DNA of 28,379 bases from JBHHYR01 sp046757585 (GTDB lineage: Bacteria > Desulfobacterota > Binatia > HRBIN30). Below the pieces are notes generated by a model. That model did no database searches. It was not told where the DNA came from and saw nothing but the letters and a program-made list of their open reading frames with translations. The stretch is from assembly GCA_046757585.1 (NCBI GenBank), contig JBHHYR010000029.1, forward strand, positions 1 to 28,379, read 5' to 3'. Position numbers and translations under genes: made by a program. This document shows, piece after piece, positions 16,756 through 24,932 of this stretch; the stretch's first letter is position 1; every line of letters starts with the position of its first letter.

Positions 16756-17904
16756 CCAAGAATGTGCCAGATCCCGCGGCGGGGATCTTGCTTCCTTTTC
16801 GGCCCACGGCAGACGGGCAAGAGCACTCTGGTACGCTCCCTATTGCCGGCGAGGTCCTGGACGGTCGATCTTCTTCACCACGACACGTTCTTGCGCTACT
16901 CGAAAGATCCCGCGCAGTTCCGGCTGGAAGCGGACGAGAAGATTCGCTCGGGTGCACGCACCATTTTCGTCGACGAGATCCAGAAGGTCCCGGCACTTCT
17001 CGACGAGGTGCACGGCTTGATCGAGAGCACCGCGACGCGCTTCATCCTCACCGGCTCGAGTGCGCGCAAGATCAAACGCACGGGTGCCAACTTGCTGGCG
17101 GGACGTGCCGCGATACGCCGGCTTCATCCGCTGACTCTGCAGGAGCTGGGAGAGCGGTTTCAGCTCGACCGCACACTGCGCTTCGGCAGCCTCCCTGCTG
17201 TGGCGACCCGTTCAGACGAAGAGGCCCGCGAGCTGCTGGCCGCCTACGCACAGACATACCTGCGCGAGGAGATTCAAGCCGAAGCGGTAGTGCGGAACCT
17301 GGGCGGGTTCGGTCGCTTTCTCGACGTAGCTGCCGCACAGTGCGGCGACATCCTGAACTATACTGCGGTCGGGCGTGACGCATCACTTGCGACGCGCACG
17401 GTGCAAGAGTACTTCCAGATCCTGGAAGATACACTGATCGGTTTCCGGCTGGACGCCTGGCGCAAGAGCCCGCGGGCCCGTCTAGTCGCGCACCCGCGCT
17501 TCTACCTGTTCGACACCGGTGTCACCAACGCCCTAAACCGTCGGCTGACGGCCAGCTTGGATCCTGTCACCCGAGGCCGGTTGTTCGAGCAGTGGACTGT
17601 CCTTGAGTGCGCACGCGTCGTCGACTACCTCAACGCCGAGATCAATCTGTACTACTGGCGGACCAACCAGGGTGCCGAGGTCGATCTACTCATGGAACGG
17701 CACGGCCGGCTCGTTCTCGCACTTGAGATCAAAGCCAAGACGCGGATCGTGAACGCCGATATCTCCGGTCTGCGCTCTTTCGCCGAGGCGCACCCCAGCA
17801 TTCCCCGCGTTGTGATTGCACTGGTGCCGGAAGAGTACCGCCTCGGCGCTACCCGTGTGTTGCCGTACAAGCGCTTCTTCGCGCGTATCGAGGACTGGCT
17901 CTGA
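16750..17904 (+). CDS. AAA+ ATPase with C-terminal DUF4143 domain
   Basis: A 384-residue protein. Walker A GPRQTGKST is at residues 18-26, Walker B TIFVDEIQKVP at 71-81, and the sensor-1 segment FILTGSSARKIKR at 98-110. The second half has the DUF4143 features: AYAQTYLREEI, TVQEYFQILEDTLIGF, FYLFDTGVTNAL, and a nuclease-like end (LYYWRTNQGAEVDLL, ALEIKAKTRI). This domain pair is common and widespread in bacteria, often as solitary genes; its cellular role is poorly known. The start is uncertain: ATG 16750 lies in an inverted repeat without a clear ribosome site, and ATG 16762 (MCQIPRRG) is an alternative. It is divergent from the defence-like island and may or may not belong to it. Confidence 0.85.
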   Translation: MIPRMCQIPRRGSCFLFGPRQTGKSTLVRSLLPARSWTVDLLHHDTFLRYSKDPAQFRLEADEKIRSGARTIFVDEIQKVPALLDEVHGLIESTATRFILTGSSARKIKRTGANLLAGRAAIRRLHPLTLQELGERFQLDRTLRFGSLPAVATRSDEEARELLAAYAQTYLREEIQAEAVVRNLGGFGRFLDVAAAQCGDILNYTAVGRDASLATRTVQEYFQILEDTLIGFRLDAWRKSPRARLVAHPRFYLFDTGVTNALNRRLTASLDPVTRGRLFEQWTVLECARVVDYLNAEINLYYWRTNQGAEVDLLMERHGRLVLALEIKAKTRIVNADISGLRSFAEAHPSIPRVVIALVPEEYRLGATRVLPYKRFFARIEDWL

Positions 17905-18091
17905 CGAGATTCGGAAGATCGTGTTACCTGTCCGGGATGATTGACTCGCGACTCGTTGCAATCGCGCCCCCTGGTGCGGGTGTGAAAAGGCTCTGAAAGC
18001 GGGGCGGTCGCGACCACCTAGGCAGGCTCGGGGAGGATCGGCCCGCCGACGAGAACGGTGCGCTTGAGCGGATCCGCCTCCATGGCGGCGC

Positions 18092-18110
18092 GGCCCCGGC
18101 CGGCCGGGCC
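18092..18110 (-). terminator. GC-rich inverted repeat directly after the VCBS protein stop
   Basis: GGCCCCGGCC followed by GGCCGGGCC is complementary with one bulge. It begins immediately downstream of the TAA at 18113-18111 on the minus strand. There is no T-run, so an intrinsic terminator is only tentative. Confidence 0.3.
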
Positions 18111-20729
18111 TTACTTGCACCCCTCGAACAAGGGCTGGACGGCTCCGGCCAGCTCGCCTGCCGAGACCGCGGCGTCGCCGTTGCGATCGGCAGCCACGCA
18201 CGCGGCCAGCGATGAGCTTTTCAGTGCGACGCGAGCGGCCCTGACCAACTCGTCGATGGTCACCCGGCCGTCGCCGTCGCAATCGACTGCGCACCCCGCC
18301 GTCTCCGCGATCTCGATTGTCTGCCCGGCCGCCACGGCGCGCCGGGTGGTCACGCGGCCGCTCGGCCAGAACACTTGTAGCTGCTCGGCGCCCGTCCGGT
18401 CTCCAAGGCCGAAGTGGAGCAGGTAGGAACTCGTCGAGCCGCACGTGTGGCCGCCTGCGATCACGTCGCGCCTCTGCACCTCTCCTCCCGCGGCCAGCTC
18501 GACTCGCGCCCCCACGGCGTCCGGGGTGCTCCGGTACGCTCCCGCAAGGGCGGGGTTGCCGTGCAGGCGAACCTTCAGCCAGGTGCCGCCTGAAGCCGGG
18601 TGAGTCTCGTTGTGGAGCAGCTCGGGAGCGGTGTCGCCCCGATTCACCACGAGCAGATCCATCCAGCCGTCGCCATCGAAGTCGGCCGGCACCGAAACGC
18701 GCGAATTCCGCGCCTGCCCGGCACCGGCCGCCAGAGCGACGTCGGTGAAACCAAGCCGGTCATTTCGCTGCAGCCAGTCGAGCACACCGACGTTGCTGGC
18801 GACGTGTAGGTCGAGGTCGCCGTCGTTGTCGAAGTCCGCCCACGCGGTTCCCCACGCAAACCATGGAGAAGACACCGGGTTGGGGTCCGCCAGCTCCAGC
18901 GCAAAGGCGCCGCGCTGCAGACGGTTGCGGTAGAGATCCATCTCGCCAACGTCGGTGACGAATACGTCGAGGTCGCCGTCGTTGTCGTAGTCGCCTACGT
19001 CGACGCCCATTGCCGCACTGCTGGCGCGTCCCAGCCGAGGGTCTGGCTGGCTGGAGAAATACTCGGTGAAGGTACCGTCCCAGCGGCCGTCGCCGTCAGC
19101 GTCACCATCGTTCAGGAACAGCTCGTCGCGGCTGGGGCCGTCGCCCTTGTGGGCGGCGTAGATGTCCGGCCAGAGGTCGTTGTTCAGGTCAGCGATCACC
19201 AGTGCCTGGGTGGAGCCCGGAGGGTGCGACGGTGGTTCCCGGGCGATGCCGGCTACAGCGGTGATGTCGGTGAAGGTCCCGTCGCCGTTGTTACGGTACA
19301 GCACGTCGCGTTCTCCTTGTGCAAAGCCGCAACACAGATGGTTACCGGCGTAGAGGTCGAGGTCACCGTCGCGATCGATATCGCCCCAGCCGGCTGACAG
19401 CGTGTCATCGAGCCGGCAGGGCGGCGTCTCGCCGGGTTCGCAGGCGCTCGGTGAAACGCCGAAGCCGACCCCTTCCTGCAGATCGCCGGGAGCATCCGCC
19501 GGCGTGGGATCGGTCTGCTCGGTCACGTCGACGAACGTCCCTCCCCGGTTCTCGTACAGCGTGTTGCGGTCGTCGAAGTTGAGCACGAGGAGATCGCGAT
19601 CGCCATCGCCGTCGTAGTCGGCGAGCAGGGCGCCGGCGCTGTTGCGAGGATCGCCGGCGCCCTGCGCGCCGGGAACGGCGACGAACGATCCCGCGCCGTC
19701 GTTGGCGAACAGGACATTCTCGATGCTCGGGTGCGGCGGGAAGCCCTTGACCAGGTACAGATCGGGAAGATCGTCGCCATTCACATCGGCGAACACGGCC
19801 CCGGGGCAGTGGCCGTCGCCGCCCGGAAAGCGATAGCCGCCGATGCCCGCCTCCGATGCCACGTCACGCAGCGCCATCTCCGTCCGCACCGGCGGGTCGA
19901 TGACCAGGATCGCCTCACGGCCAGGCATCTCCGTCGCCACATCGATCGGAGTGCGCGCTCGCGTGAGGTAACGAAGCTCCAGAGGCCCGTGCCAGACGAG
20001 CCCGCCCACCTCTTCGACGAGAAGGTACTCGCCAAGCCCACTGACCACCGTGAGCGCGGGCACCACTGCCGCGACCTCGTCTCCCTCGAAGAGCTTGACA
20101 TCGGTTGTCGTCAACCGATCGACGTGCGCCGGCGTCGGCGGTTGCAGCGCAGCCCAGGCCGGTGCCGGCGCGTCCAGATCAAGGCTGACGATGGCGTTGC
20201 CATTGCTGGCAACCAGCTCATCGCGCCCCGTCCTGCCGCCGAGGTCGACCGCGGCCAGAGCCGTGATAGTGAACGGCGCTTCCTCTGGTCCGTCCCAGCC
20301 ACCACCGCCGTCGAAGTCCATCACATAGATACCGGCTTTACCGGCAATCACCAGTTCGCGCCGCGGCGAGCCCCGGACGTCGATCCCGACCATGGCCACG
20401 GGCGCCACGGGAGCGGGAGTGATGGGCTTGAAATCGCTCGTTTTCAGATCAAGCGCCTGTAGCGTGTTGCCGGTCCGGACGATCAAGTCGGCCCGCCCAT
20501 CTCCGGTGACATCAACAGCGGCAAGCTCATCGACCGCGATCCCGAGGTGGATGGGCCCCCTCAACAAGGGCGGCATTTGGTCATCGCCTACGTCGAAGGA
20601 CTCAATGTACAGGTCCGTTGCGGAGGGTACCTCCACGCCTCTGGCGGGCACGGGACCGAGCAGTCTCGTGGTGCCCGCGAGCGCCACGAGCAACCGCACG
20701 GTGCAGTGCCGAACCCGATTGGGGTTCAT
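18111..20729 (-). CDS. Secreted FG-GAP/VCBS (CRTAC1-type) protein with ASPIC/UnbV and dockerin-like C-terminal domains
   Basis: An 872-residue protein from ATG 20729, with GAAGGCGC just upstream. An N-terminal signal sequence covers about residues 1-30 (LLVALAGTTRLLGPVPARG). Beta-propeller repeats follow, with calcium-binding motifs such as DVTGDGRADLIV, DVNGDDLPDLYLV, DYDGDGDRDLLVL, DIDRDGDLDLYAG, DYDNDGDLDVFVTD, DFDNDGDLDLHVA and DFDGDGWMDLLVV. Residues about 739-812 form an ASPIC/UnbV domain (VGARVELAAGGEVQRRDV, LQVFWPSGR). The last 60 residues are a dockerin-like EF-hand pair (DCDGDGRVTIDE, DRNGDAAVSAGE). The C-terminal module resembles that of the repeat protein at 3366. It starts 6 bp after the upstream membrane-protein gene, so they are likely co-transcribed. 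It is probably an extracellular calcium-binding or adhesive protein; the ligand is unknown. Confidence 0.88.
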   Translation of the reverse strand: MNPNRVRHCTVRLLVALAGTTRLLGPVPARGVEVPSATDLYIESFDVGDDQMPPLLRGPIHLGIAVDELAAVDVTGDGRADLIVRTGNTLQALDLKTSDFKPITPAPVAPVAMVGIDVRGSPRRELVIAGKAGIYVMDFDGGGGWDGPEEAPFTITALAAVDLGGRTGRDELVASNGNAIVSLDLDAPAPAWAALQPPTPAHVDRLTTTDVKLFEGDEVAAVVPALTVVSGLGEYLLVEEVGGLVWHGPLELRYLTRARTPIDVATEMPGREAILVIDPPVRTEMALRDVASEAGIGGYRFPGGDGHCPGAVFADVNGDDLPDLYLVKGFPPHPSIENVLFANDGAGSFVAVPGAQGAGDPRNSAGALLADYDGDGDRDLLVLNFDDRNTLYENRGGTFVDVTEQTDPTPADAPGDLQEGVGFGVSPSACEPGETPPCRLDDTLSAGWGDIDRDGDLDLYAGNHLCCGFAQGERDVLYRNNGDGTFTDITAVAGIAREPPSHPPGSTQALVIADLNNDLWPDIYAAHKGDGPSRDELFLNDGDADGDGRWDGTFTEYFSSQPDPRLGRASSAAMGVDVGDYDNDGDLDVFVTDVGEMDLYRNRLQRGAFALELADPNPVSSPWFAWGTAWADFDNDGDLDLHVASNVGVLDWLQRNDRLGFTDVALAAGAGQARNSRVSVPADFDGDGWMDLLVVNRGDTAPELLHNETHPASGGTWLKVRLHGNPALAGAYRSTPDAVGARVELAAGGEVQRRDVIAGGHTCGSTSSYLLHFGLGDRTGAEQLQVFWPSGRVTTRRAVAAGQTIEIAETAGCAVDCDGDGRVTIDELVRAARVALKSSSLAACVAADRNGDAAVSAGELAGAVQPLFEGCK

Positions 20730-20735
20730 GCGCCT

Positions 20736-21260
20736 TCAGGTCGGCCTGGCATGCTCGCTACGGATCGGGTCCGCGAGCGCCAGTAACCCGATGGCCGGCG
20801 TGACCGCACCACCCAGCACCGCGGAAAACGCGGCCTTGAACCACAAAAAGGGCGTGTGCGGTACCTCGGAGACACCACTGGCGAGGAGTACGGCTGCGAC
20901 AGCACCCCCGACGACGGCCAAGCAGGTAGCCCCGAGCACGAATGCCCGCCGGGCCAGGGGCCGGTGAAAGGTCCGGAGCCAGCGCGGCAGTGAAGCGGGA
21001 GCGACAAGGGGAGCGACCGTGCCGCGCCGGGTATGCCTGCGGACGATTCCCGTGACGATCAAACACGTAATGGCAGGTAGGAAGAAGCATGTTCCGAGGG
21101 TATCCGGACCGGCGCTCGAATTCATGCCCCACACAGGAACCGGCGCCACACCGCGAAACATTCCCCAGCCTATGAGCCCATTGATGACGAAGTTCAGGGC
21201 GAACGGTACGGCGCACTGGCCGAGAAGGAGATAACGCCGCTGGTCGGGGGAAAGGTTCAC
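20736..21260 (-). CDS. Four-pass integral membrane protein of unknown function
   Basis: From GTG 21260 the product is 174 residues with four hydrophobic segments: around YLLLGQCAVPFALNFVINGL, LGTCFFLPAITCLIVTGIV, FVLGATCLAVVGGAVAAVLL and AFSAVLGGAVTPAIGLLALA. The loop VWGMNSSAGPDTLG separates the first two. No catalytic or transport motif is seen. A longer frame reaches 21356 but has no ribosome site. GTG 21260 is directly overlapped by the stop of a short upstream ORF with a strong ribosome site (21257-21316), which supports start by translational coupling. Alternatively the short ORF is the true N-terminus and a frameshift divides them. It lies 6 bp before the VCBS-protein gene. Confidence 0.7.
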   Translation of the reverse strand: MNLSPDQRRYLLLGQCAVPFALNFVINGLIGWGMFRGVAPVPVWGMNSSAGPDTLGTCFFLPAITCLIVTGIVRRHTRRGTVAPLVAPASLPRWLRTFHRPLARRAFVLGATCLAVVGGAVAAVLLASGVSEVPHTPFLWFKAAFSAVLGGAVTPAIGLLALADPIRSEHARPT

Positions 21261-21316
21261 GCCTGCGCCGTGCCCGGAGCGAGATCGCGAGGATGCCGAA
21301 GCGTAATGGTGTCCAT
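21257..21316 (-). CDS. 19-residue leader ORF coupled to the membrane protein gene
   Basis: ATG 21316 is preceded by AAAGGAGAGG at 6 bp, one of the strongest ribosome sites in the window. The ORF reads MDTITLRHPRDLAPGTAQA and stops with TGA that overlaps the GTG start of the next gene as GTGA. Such an arrangement gives reinitiation or translational coupling. A single-base loss in a longer N-terminus would look the same, so either a leader peptide or a frameshifted start is possible. Confidence 0.45.
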   Translation of the reverse strand: MDTITLRHPRDLAPGTAQA

Positions 21317-21708
21317 ACGGAGCCTCTCCTTTCCGTCCTACCGACCGGCGGCGCACCGGCCACGCCCCCTGCCCGGGCCGGATGGGACGTTCACCCTACA
21401 ACACCCGACAGTGCGCTTCCACACATCCGCCGTCACCGCTGCCAGACGTGTATATCGGCCGTTCGATTGATTCATTTCCGGCCAGCGTGTAGATAAGACT
21501 GGTTTCCTAATGCTGCCTCCCCCTTTGATAAAGGGGGACCAGGGGGGATTTTGCGACGCGCCATCGAATCCTCCGTGGCCCTCCTTGGCGAAAGGAGGGG
21601 ACGCCTAGTTGCAGCGCCAGTGTTTCCTGTTCGATCTCCGATTCATTTTCGGACCAAGGTTCGGTGGCGGCGGGAGCCGCACGACCCCAACTGCGAGAGG
21701 TGATTGCC
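21317..21708. other. Intergenic region with hairpin repeats
   Basis: This divergent region lies between the membrane-protein leader and the VOC gene. It holds the double hairpin element at 21519-21599 and otherwise no recognised gene. The ribosome site of the VOC gene (GAGAGGTGA) ends it. No promoter is clear enough to place. Confidence 0.4.
21519..21599. repeat. Double-hairpin repeat element (possible dispersed REP/MITE-like unit)
   Basis: The first hairpin is CCCCCTTT-GAT-AAAGGGGG (21519-21537), followed by ACCAGGGGGGATTT. The second is CCCTCCTT-GGCGA-AAGGAGGG (21579-21599). The CCCCTTT/AAAGGGGGACC...GGGGGATT pattern resembles short dispersed intergenic repeats found in many copies in deltaproteobacterial genomes (recalled). 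Only one copy is in this window, so dispersal cannot be tested here. Confidence 0.5.
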
Positions 21709-22146
21709 ATGACCGACAATGCAGCCAACACCAAAGCGACCGTCATTCCCGCTGTGCGATATCGCGATGCCCCGGCCGCCATCGAGTGGCTATGCCACGC
21801 GTTCGGATTTGAGAAGCTGCTCGTAGTACCCGGCGAGCGCGGCACGATTGTTCATGCGCAGCTTGTCTTTGGCAACGGTATGATCATGCTCGGCTCCTCG
21901 GGTGCCCACGGTGGCGGCTTCGATGAACTCGTAACAACTCCGGCGGAGGTCGGCGGCATCGGCACGCAGAGCACGTACGTCATCGTCCGGGACGCCGACA
22001 AACACTACGCTCGAGCAGTTGCAGCCGGCGCACAGATCGTCATGGACATCAAGGACGAAGACTACGGCGGACGGGGGTACTCATGCCGCGATCCTGAAGG
22101 CCACGTTTGGAGCTTTGGCACGCACGATCCGTGGGCCGCGGCCTGA
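21709..22146 (+). CDS. VOC (glyoxalase/bleomycin-resistance fold) family protein
   Basis: A 145-residue protein from ATG 21709, with GAGAGGTGA 5 bp upstream; the longer frame from 21664 is not needed. The fold signature is a pair of beta-alpha-beta-beta-beta modules: VIPAVRYRDAPAAIEWLCHA then HAQLVFGNGMIML in the first half, and TYVIVRDADKHYARAVAAGA then SCRDPEGHVWSFGTHDPW in the second. A His in the first half and Glu-Gly-His in the second sit where metal ligands fall in the PhnB-like group. It may be a small-molecule binding, isomerase or resistance protein; the substrate is unknown. The amidohydrolase gene follows 102 bp later on the same strand. Confidence 0.85.
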   Translation: MTDNAANTKATVIPAVRYRDAPAAIEWLCHAFGFEKLLVVPGERGTIVHAQLVFGNGMIMLGSSGAHGGGFDELVTTPAEVGGIGTQSTYVIVRDADKHYARAVAAGAQIVMDIKDEDYGGRGYSCRDPEGHVWSFGTHDPWAAA

Positions 22147-22248
22147 CGTTTACGAGGGACGCCGAGATGCGGGAAGTTGCAGTGGTACGTCCGTGTGCGC
22201 GCGCTGAGTGCTGGATCACCTCGACGCAGGACCGGTAAGCATATCATC

Positions 22249-23109
22249 ATGACTGATGGCGCTCGCATGGCCACGGCGACGAAGCCGGGCGCACGGCGCA
22301 TCATCGACGCGTGGATGCAACATCCTTCGAAGGAGTTCCTCGCCCTGCCGATCTTCGAGTCTCTGCGGCGGTGGTCACATGCTACGTTGTCGGACGGGCA
22401 GCTCCCGATCGAAGCCACCATCAAAGCTATGGATGCCGGCGGTGTTCGAATCGGGCTGATCTCGGCGTGGTGGGGCCCGCAGGGACCGCTGATTCCGAAT
22501 GATCAGGTTGCCGGTTTCGTTAAGACATATCCCGATCGTCTCACCGGCGTCGCCTCCGTGAATCTCTACAAGCCGATGGAGGCTGTCAGGGAGCTTCGTC
22601 GCTGTATCCGCCAACTCGGATTTCGGGCGCTCCGGGTGGTTCCCTGGCTCTGGGACCTTCCGCCGGACGATCGCCGCTACTATCCCCTCTATGCGGAATG
22701 CGTCGAGCTCGGTATTCCATTCTGCTTGCAAGTCGGACACACGGGGCCGCTTTGCCCTTCGGAACCGGGTCGTCCAATTCCCTACTTGGATCACGTGGCA
22801 CTGGAGTTCCCGGAGCTCCGAATAGTTGCGGGACACATCGGCTTTCCGTGGACCGCCGAGATGATCTCTCTGGCGACGAAATACCAGAACGTCTACATCG
22901 ATACGTCGGCTTACACCGTTCGGCGGTACCCGCGTGAGTTGGTGGACTATCTTCGGGGACACGGCCGGCGTAAAGTCCTCTTCGGTTCAAACCACCCGGC
23001 ATGGCCGGCTGCCGAGTGCCTTCGCGACCTCGCGAGCCTCGAGCTCGATGCGGAGGCAAGCGAGCTCTTCCTGTTCGCAAACGCAGCGCGCGTCTTCTCG
23101 CTCGCATGA
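22249..23109 (+). CDS. Amidohydrolase-2 (ACMSD-like TIM barrel) family protein with altered metal site
   Basis: A 286-residue protein; ATG 22249 is chosen, with ATG 22267 as an alternative, and the frame upstream to 22177 lacks a start signal. The barrel segments are recognisable: ARRIIDAWMQHPSKEF at the N-terminus, RLTGVASVNLYKP, LGFRALRVVPWLWDLPP, LGIPFCLQVGHTGP, LRIVAGHIGFPWTAEM, YIDTSAYTVRRYP and KVLFGSNHPAW. In canonical members the N-terminus carries His-x-His and the last strand carries the catalytic Asp (GSDYP). Here the His-x-His is missing and that Asp is Asn (GSNHP), while the two middle histidines (VGHTG, AGHIG) remain. It may be a hydrolase or decarboxylase with an altered centre, or a non-catalytic relative. 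Confidence 0.8.
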   Translation: MTDGARMATATKPGARRIIDAWMQHPSKEFLALPIFESLRRWSHATLSDGQLPIEATIKAMDAGGVRIGLISAWWGPQGPLIPNDQVAGFVKTYPDRLTGVASVNLYKPMEAVRELRRCIRQLGFRALRVVPWLWDLPPDDRRYYPLYAECVELGIPFCLQVGHTGPLCPSEPGRPIPYLDHVALEFPELRIVAGHIGFPWTAEMISLATKYQNVYIDTSAYTVRRYPRELVDYLRGHGRRKVLFGSNHPAWPAAECLRDLASLELDAEASELFLFANAARVFSLA

Positions 23110-23298
23110 TGCACCTCGAGAGCGTCTCGAGTCTGGCTGCGGCGCACGCCCAGTGGATCGGATGCTCCTAGGTTATCAGTTCGGTTGGCAGGTCGTCAGG
23201 AAGGGCGACGGGAGGGCCCGGTACAACACCGAGGGTGACTATCCGAAGGTGCGCTTCCAGCACAAGCCTGCACCGTTGACGTCCCAGCCTTCCGCCCC

Positions 23299-24153
23299 TT
23301 ACGGGAGGGCGCGGGCCCGTTCTCGTACGACCACGGGTCGCGCCGCCGGCAGGCGGCGCTTGCGAGCGACTGCGAGTGCCACCAGGAAAAGCAGGGTGAG
23401 CACCAGGACGATCGTTGCGCCGGCAGCGATGTTGCAGACGTACGACACCAGAAGGCCGATGACGGCGGACGCGACCGCGGTGCCCGCGGATACGCACAGC
23501 ATCATGCGGTAGCCGCGCGCCAGTTGGTAGCCGATCGCCGCCGGAATCACTAGCAGTGCCTCGACGAGGATGATGCCGACCACGCGGATGGCAGCGACCA
23601 CCGCCAAGGCGATGCAGGTGAGCAGGAACATGTACAGTGCCGTGGCCGGTAGGCCACTGGCTCGCGCCACTTCCTCGTCGAAGGCGAGAAACAGCAGCTC
23701 TTTGAACAACAGTCCGATCGCCGCAAGTACCACCACCGAGATGCCCCCGAGCATCCAGAGATCCGCCGGCGAGACCGCGAGAATATTACCGAAGAGGTAG
23801 CCGAAGAGGTCGATCCGGTACGCCCTCGACATGCTGATGAGTGCCACCCCCAATGCCATCGCCGATGAGAACAGGATGCCGATTGCCGCGTCTTCGTGCA
23901 GCCGGCCCGTGCGGCTGAGCCAGCCGATTGCCCATGCCACGAGCGTGGAGAACACGGCGGCGGCCAGGAGCGGCTCGATGCCGAACACGACCCCCACGGC
24001 AATGCCACCGAAGGCCGAGTGCGAAATACCCACACCGATGAAAGACAATCGCTTCAAGACGACGAAGAATCCCAAGATGCCGCAAAGCAAGCCGACGAGC
24101 ACGCCCGCGATGAGCGCACGCTGCATGAAGCCGTAACTGAGCAGTTCCATCAT
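23299..24153 (-). CDS. znuB: Zinc/manganese-type ABC transporter permease
   Basis: A 284-residue protein with 8-9 hydrophobic segments. The N-terminal block GFFVVLKRLSFIGVGISHSA and the segment LAFDEEVARASGLPA are diagnostic of ABC-3 family metal permeases (ZnuB, MntB, TroC/D). The later segment VVGIILVEALLVIPAAIGYQ fits the conserved core helices. It forms the membrane channel for metal ions delivered by the binding protein. Its ATG overlaps the ATPase stop by 4 bp (ATGA), so the genes are translationally coupled. The start could be either of the two ATGs (MMELL). Zinc is the likely substrate, but manganese cannot be excluded. Confidence 0.88.
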   Translation of the reverse strand: MMELLSYGFMQRALIAGVLVGLLCGILGFFVVLKRLSFIGVGISHSAFGGIAVGVVFGIEPLLAAAVFSTLVAWAIGWLSRTGRLHEDAAIGILFSSAMALGVALISMSRAYRIDLFGYLFGNILAVSPADLWMLGGISVVVLAAIGLLFKELLFLAFDEEVARASGLPATALYMFLLTCIALAVVAAIRVVGIILVEALLVIPAAIGYQLARGYRMMLCVSAGTAVASAVIGLLVSYVCNIAAGATIVLVLTLLFLVALAVARKRRLPAARPVVVRERARALP

Positions 24154-24932
24154 GATCGGGGCTCGGCTCTGTCCCGCGCCTCGTCGGAGAGGAAGTCAAA
24201 CTCGCAGCGGTAGGCCTCACGGATCTCATGGCTTTCCAACACGGTCTGCGGATGACCGTGAATGTGCATGGTCCCATTGATGCAGATCAATTCGTCAGCG
24301 TGGGCGCCGAGCTCCAGCAGGTCGTGCGAGACGGCGATGACCGTCAGGTCCAGCTCCCGCCGCAGGTTCTGCAAGAGCGCGTACAGCTCGTGCTGCGCCG
24401 GGAGGTCGAGACCGGTGGTCGCTTCATCGAGCAGGAGTAGCCGGGTCTGCGAGCACAGTGCCCGCGCCAAGAACGCCCGTTGCTGCTCCCCACCGGACAA
24501 GTCGCCGATGCGCCGGGTCGCGGAGCCCGCCAGGCCCACCTGGCGGATGCAAGTGTCCACTTGGCGCCAATCGTCACGTCGCGGAAACCGTAGCAGACCG
24601 AGGCAGCAGACGCGTCCCATCATCACGACGTCGCGAACCGACACGGGAAAGCGCGGATCGAAGTCGAGGCGCTGGGGAACGTAACCGATCTGATGGGCGC
24701 GGCGCCCCAGTTCGCTGGGCGACCGCCCCAGCACTGTGACCGTGCCACGGCGTAGCCTGATCAGGCCGAGTAAGACCCGCAACAAGGTGGTCTTGCCAGC
24801 GCCGTTGGGTCCAATGACGCCTAGGAACGTGCCGGGCACGATCGAGAAGTTGATATCCCATAGTACCGGCCGGCCGTCGATGTCGACGGCGAGGTCGCGG
24901 ACCTCAACGATCGGGGGGGCTGCCACTGTCAT
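24150..24932 (-). CDS. znuC: Zinc/manganese-type ABC transporter ATP-binding protein
   Basis: A 260-residue ATPase with Walker A GPNGAGKTT, a Q-loop segment (IGYVPQRLDFD), the signature LSGGEQQRAFLARAL, Walker B LLLLDEATTGLD and the switch His in VIAVSHDL. The Q-loop motif YVPQ followed by D-x-x-FP(V)SVRDVVMMG is typical of the ZnuC/MntA group. It powers the permease encoded next. It overlaps both neighbours by 4 bp, the usual arrangement in a tight operon of solute-binding protein, ATPase and permease. Confidence 0.9.
   Translation of the reverse strand: MTVAAPPIVEVRDLAVDIDGRPVLWDINFSIVPGTFLGVIGPNGAGKTTLLRVLLGLIRLRRGTVTVLGRSPSELGRRAHQIGYVPQRLDFDPRFPVSVRDVVMMGRVCCLGLLRFPRRDDWRQVDTCIRQVGLAGSATRRIGDLSGGEQQRAFLARALCSQTRLLLLDEATTGLDLPAQHELYALLQNLRRELDLTVIAVSHDLLELGAHADELICINGTMHIHGHPQTVLESHEIREAYRCEFDFLSDEARDRAEPRS

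Noticed and set aside
18018..18083. 21-codon minus-strand frame reading MEADPLKRTVLVGGPILPEPA or similar
   Set aside because: The wording looks protein-like, but there is no ribosome site or family match, and it is too short to support.
23115..23131. CTCGAG-AGCGT-CTCGAG hairpin after the amidohydrolase stop
   Set aside because: The stem is only 6 bp and there is no T-run, so it is too weak to call a terminator.
23161..23298. Plus-strand frame starting MLLGYQFGWQVVRKGDG
   Set aside because: It runs into the antisense of the permease gene and has no family signal; a remnant is possible but not supported.
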